From: Anaerolineales bacterium UBA6663
GTDB taxonomy: Bacteria; Chloroflexota; Anaerolineae; Anaerolineales; UBA6663
NCBI GenBank assembly: GCA_002455335.1
Contig: DKKP01000190.1
Span: 299-8,122 of the forward strand
Direction: 5' to 3'
DNA length: 7,824 bases
Of this stretch, positions 6,430-7,824 are shown one piece after another. Positions within the stretch are counted from its first letter, which is position 1, and the number at the start of each line of letters is the position of its first letter. The notes beneath the pieces were generated by a model. It saw only the letters and a program-made list of their open reading frames with translations. It was not told the DNA's origin and made no database searches. Both the position numbers and the translations under genes were made by a program.

Positions 6430-6467
6430 AAAAACCGACCCGGCGGCTGTCGCGTGACCGCCGGATC
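6428..6467 (-). terminator. Intrinsic terminator of the LacI-family gene
   Basis: On the minus strand, GATCCGGCGG (6467-6458) pairs with CCGCCGGGTC (6446-6437) as a 10-bp stem with one G-T pair. The loop is 11 nt, and after GG a run of seven T follows (6434-6428). It begins 9 nt after the regulator's stop codon and separates the regulator transcript from the operon promoter region. Confidence 0.88.
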
Positions 6468-6476
6468 GTGACGGGT

Positions 6477-7487
6477 TCAGGCCCTGGGCGGCGCCGTTGT
6501 GCCGCGCACCATGAGTTGACAGGGTAGGGCGCGCAAACGGCCCTGCGGCGGCGCCTCGCCGTTCAAGCGCTCGAGCAGGAACTGGGCGGCCAGCCGTCCG
6601 GTCTCATACTTGGCCTTGATCATCGTGGTCAGCGGCGGCGTCATCATCGCCGCCGGATAGATATCGTCCATGCCGATGACCGAGAGGTCGCCGGGCACAT
6701 CGACGCCGGCCTCGCGCGCCGCCTGCAATGCCCCGATCGCCAGGATGTCGTTCGAGGCGAAGACCGCGGTCGGACGGTCGTTCAGCGCCAGGAGTTGACG
6801 CATGGCCCAGTGCCCGCCGGCCCTGTCGAACGGCGCTTCGACCACAAGACAGGCCTCCCGTGGCAGATCATGCTGGCGCAGGAACTCGAGATAGCCATCT
6901 TGCCGCGACTGGGCCCAACCTGTGCGATGTTGGCCCCAGATAAAGCCGATTCGACGATGCCCGAGCACATACAGATAGTTGAAGGCCTCGAGCGTGCCGT
7001 GGTAGCTGTCTGAGCCGACCACGTCGAAATTCGGGAAGCGATTGCCTACGCCCAGCACCACGGTCGGCGTGTTGAGCGCCATTAGGTCCTGGTTGCTGAC
7101 GGCAGTCGGATTGATGACAAGCGCGTCGAACCGATTGCGCCGCAACGTCTGTAGGAAGTCTTTCTCACGCGCCACGTCCCAATCGCTATTGGCGAGCACC
7201 ACCGAGTAGCCGGCCTGTTCAACGGTGTCTTGCAGCCCGCGCGCCACCTCAGGCCAAAACGGGTTCGTGATGTCGGGCGTCACAAGCATCAGCATGTACG
7301 TGCGATCGGTGCGCAGGCTGCTGGCGATGACGTTGCGCTCATAGCCCAACTCACGGATCGCGCGCAATACGACAGCCGCGGTCTCCGGGCTGACACGCAG
7401 GCCATTGCCCTGCAATACCCGCGAGACCGTGGATTTCGAGACCCCGGCTCGCGCGGCGACGTCGATGATGGTCGGTCGATTTGGCAT
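6477..7487 (-). CDS. LacI-family transcriptional regulator
   Basis: This 336-residue protein has the full LacI/PurR architecture. An N-terminal helix-turn-helix (TIIDVAARAGVSKSTVSRVLQ, 6-26) is followed by a hinge helix (about 52-60, NVIASSLRT), whose leucine normally inserts into the minor groove at the central CG of the operator. A periplasmic-binding-protein-like effector domain follows (about 64-330), with landmarks TPDITNPFWPEVARG (70-84), YVLGHRRIGFIWG, AVFASNDILAIGALQAA and SVIGMDDI. The ATG at 7487-7485 gives the standard family N-terminus. It lies 3 nt from a perfect palindromic operator, which indicates autoregulation, and the same core precedes the adjacent operon. The effector is presumably the imported compound or a breakdown product of it. 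No good ribosome binding site precedes the start, so translation may be weak. The family call is firm; the ligand is unknown. Confidence 0.96.
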   Translation of the reverse strand: MPNRPTIIDVAARAGVSKSTVSRVLQGNGLRVSPETAAVVLRAIRELGYERNVIASSLRTDRTYMLMLVTPDITNPFWPEVARGLQDTVEQAGYSVVLANSDWDVAREKDFLQTLRRNRFDALVINPTAVSNQDLMALNTPTVVLGVGNRFPNFDVVGSDSYHGTLEAFNYLYVLGHRRIGFIWGQHRTGWAQSRQDGYLEFLRQHDLPREACLVVEAPFDRAGGHWAMRQLLALNDRPTAVFASNDILAIGALQAAREAGVDVPGDLSVIGMDDIYPAAMMTPPLTTMIKAKYETGRLAAQFLLERLNGEAPPQGRLRALPCQLMVRGTTAPPRA

Positions 7488-7490
7488 GGA

Positions 7491-7508
7491 TGCGGGAACG
7501 TTCCCGCA
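7491..7508. promoter_or_regulatory. Perfect 18-bp LacI-family operator at the regulator's own start
   Basis: TGCGGGAACGTTCCCGCA is a perfect palindrome with a central CG. It lies between the predicted -10 element and the ATG, covering the expected transcription start and the whole leader, so the regulator should repress its own gene. It shares the GGGAACGTTCCC core with the site at 6402-6419. Confidence 0.92.
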
Positions 7509-7510
7509 AC

Positions 7511-7539
7511 AGAGTATGCGAATCAGGGGGCGCTGTCAA
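7511..7539 (-). promoter_or_regulatory. Promoter of the LacI-family gene
   Basis: A consensus -35 hexamer TTGACA (7539-7534) is followed after 17 nt by TACTCT (7516-7511), or after 15 nt by CATACT (7518-7513), as the -10 element. The predicted transcription start falls inside the operator just downstream. The -35 box lies inside the last codons of the upstream receiver-domain gene. Confidence 0.65.
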
Positions 7540-7824
7540 CCACCAACCTGTCGGTTGGGTTGGCGCGATCCTTGTTGGCCTGGTGAAGCGCTGTCGCGGG
7601 CAGCCAGTGCGCGAGGGCTTCGGCCAGAGCCTGACGCGTCACGGGTTTGCTGAGGTAATCGTCCATCCCGGCCGCCAGACACAACTCTCGGTCGCCGGCC
7701 ATGGCGTTGGCGGTCATGGCCACGATCGGCACCCGGCCCTCGGGTCGGTGGGCCGCTTCCCAGAGCCGAATGTGCCGGGTCGCCTCGAAGCCATCCAGAA
7801 CAGGCATCTGGCAATCCATCAGGA
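7523..7824 (-). CDS. Receiver (REC) domain, C-terminal end of a hybrid histidine kinase or response regulator
   Basis: Partial gene: the 5' part is cut by the right edge, and the frame stays open to base 7824. The visible 99 residues are the second half of a CheY-like receiver. [19 protein letters not shown] carries the phosphorylatable aspartate (second residue of MDCQMP). [11 protein letters not shown] carries the switch threonine. [12 protein letters not shown] carries the conserved lysine. A short tail of about 30 residues ends at TGA (7525-7523). The [15 protein letters not shown] form with a C-terminal receiver is most common in hybrid sensor kinases, but a stand-alone regulator cannot be excluded. 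ATG codons near the edge (for example 7819) fall within the domain and are not the true start. Its stop lies 35 nt upstream of the LacI-family ATG; there is no sign that it shares the transporter's function. Confidence 0.88.
   Translation of the reverse strand, partial: LMDCQMPVLDGFEATRHIRLWEAAHRPEGRVPIVAMTANAMAGDRELCLAAGMDDYLSKPVTRQALAEALAHWLPATALHQANKDRANPTDRLVVDSAP

Noticed and set aside
7523..7819. Treating the receiver domain as a complete small protein starting at ATG 7819
   Set aside because: The methionine is part of the LMDCQMP strand at the phosphorylation site, so the first half of the domain is missing; the frame continues past the window edge.

Overview
The window is GC-rich and gene-dense, and every supportable gene reads on the minus strand, so transcription runs from high to low coordinates. 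The substrate-binding protein has a twin-arginine signal, a lipobox and a long Ala/Pro/Thr-rich linker of the VPAATAVPATEAP kind. That linker style, the CUT1 sugar-transporter content and the high GC suggest a Chloroflexota bacterium (Anaerolineae-like). This is inferred from style; no rRNA or marker gene is present.

Layout in transcription order: (1) 7824-7523, the C-terminal receiver domain of a response-regulator or hybrid histidine kinase, cut by the window edge. (2) 7487-6477, a LacI-family repressor with its own promoter and a perfect 18-bp palindromic operator between promoter and start codon; an intrinsic terminator (6467-6428) follows it. (3) A second copy of the operator core (6419-6402), then an apparent operon: an ADP-ribosylglycohydrolase (DraG)-family hydrolase (6376-5393), a Tat-lipoprotein sugar-binding protein (5277-3859), two CUT1 ABC permeases (3744-2827 and 2830-1952), an alpha/beta hydrolase (1932-1129), a six-repeat kelch lipoprotein (1132-161) and the start of a second DraG-family hydrolase (170-1, cut by the window edge). 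Three junctions in the downstream half overlap by 4-10 nt.

Reading of the system: a LacI-type regulator senses a sugar-like ligand and controls itself and a binding-protein-dependent importer. The importer is bracketed by two different DraG-family hydrolases and carries an esterase/lactonase-like hydrolase and an exported kelch propeller. No ATPase is encoded here, so the importer must use an MsmX/MalK-like ATPase from elsewhere. The substrate is unknown. Two DraG paralogues in a sugar-uptake operon suggest an N- or O-linked riboside or related glycoside rather than regulatory protein de-ADP-ribosylation. The most notable non-coding signals are the paired LacI operators, the 14/28-bp-phased GCGGNCCGC repeats between the binding-protein and permease genes, and an almost perfect Shine-Dalgarno sequence with no normal start codon upstream of the binding-protein gene.
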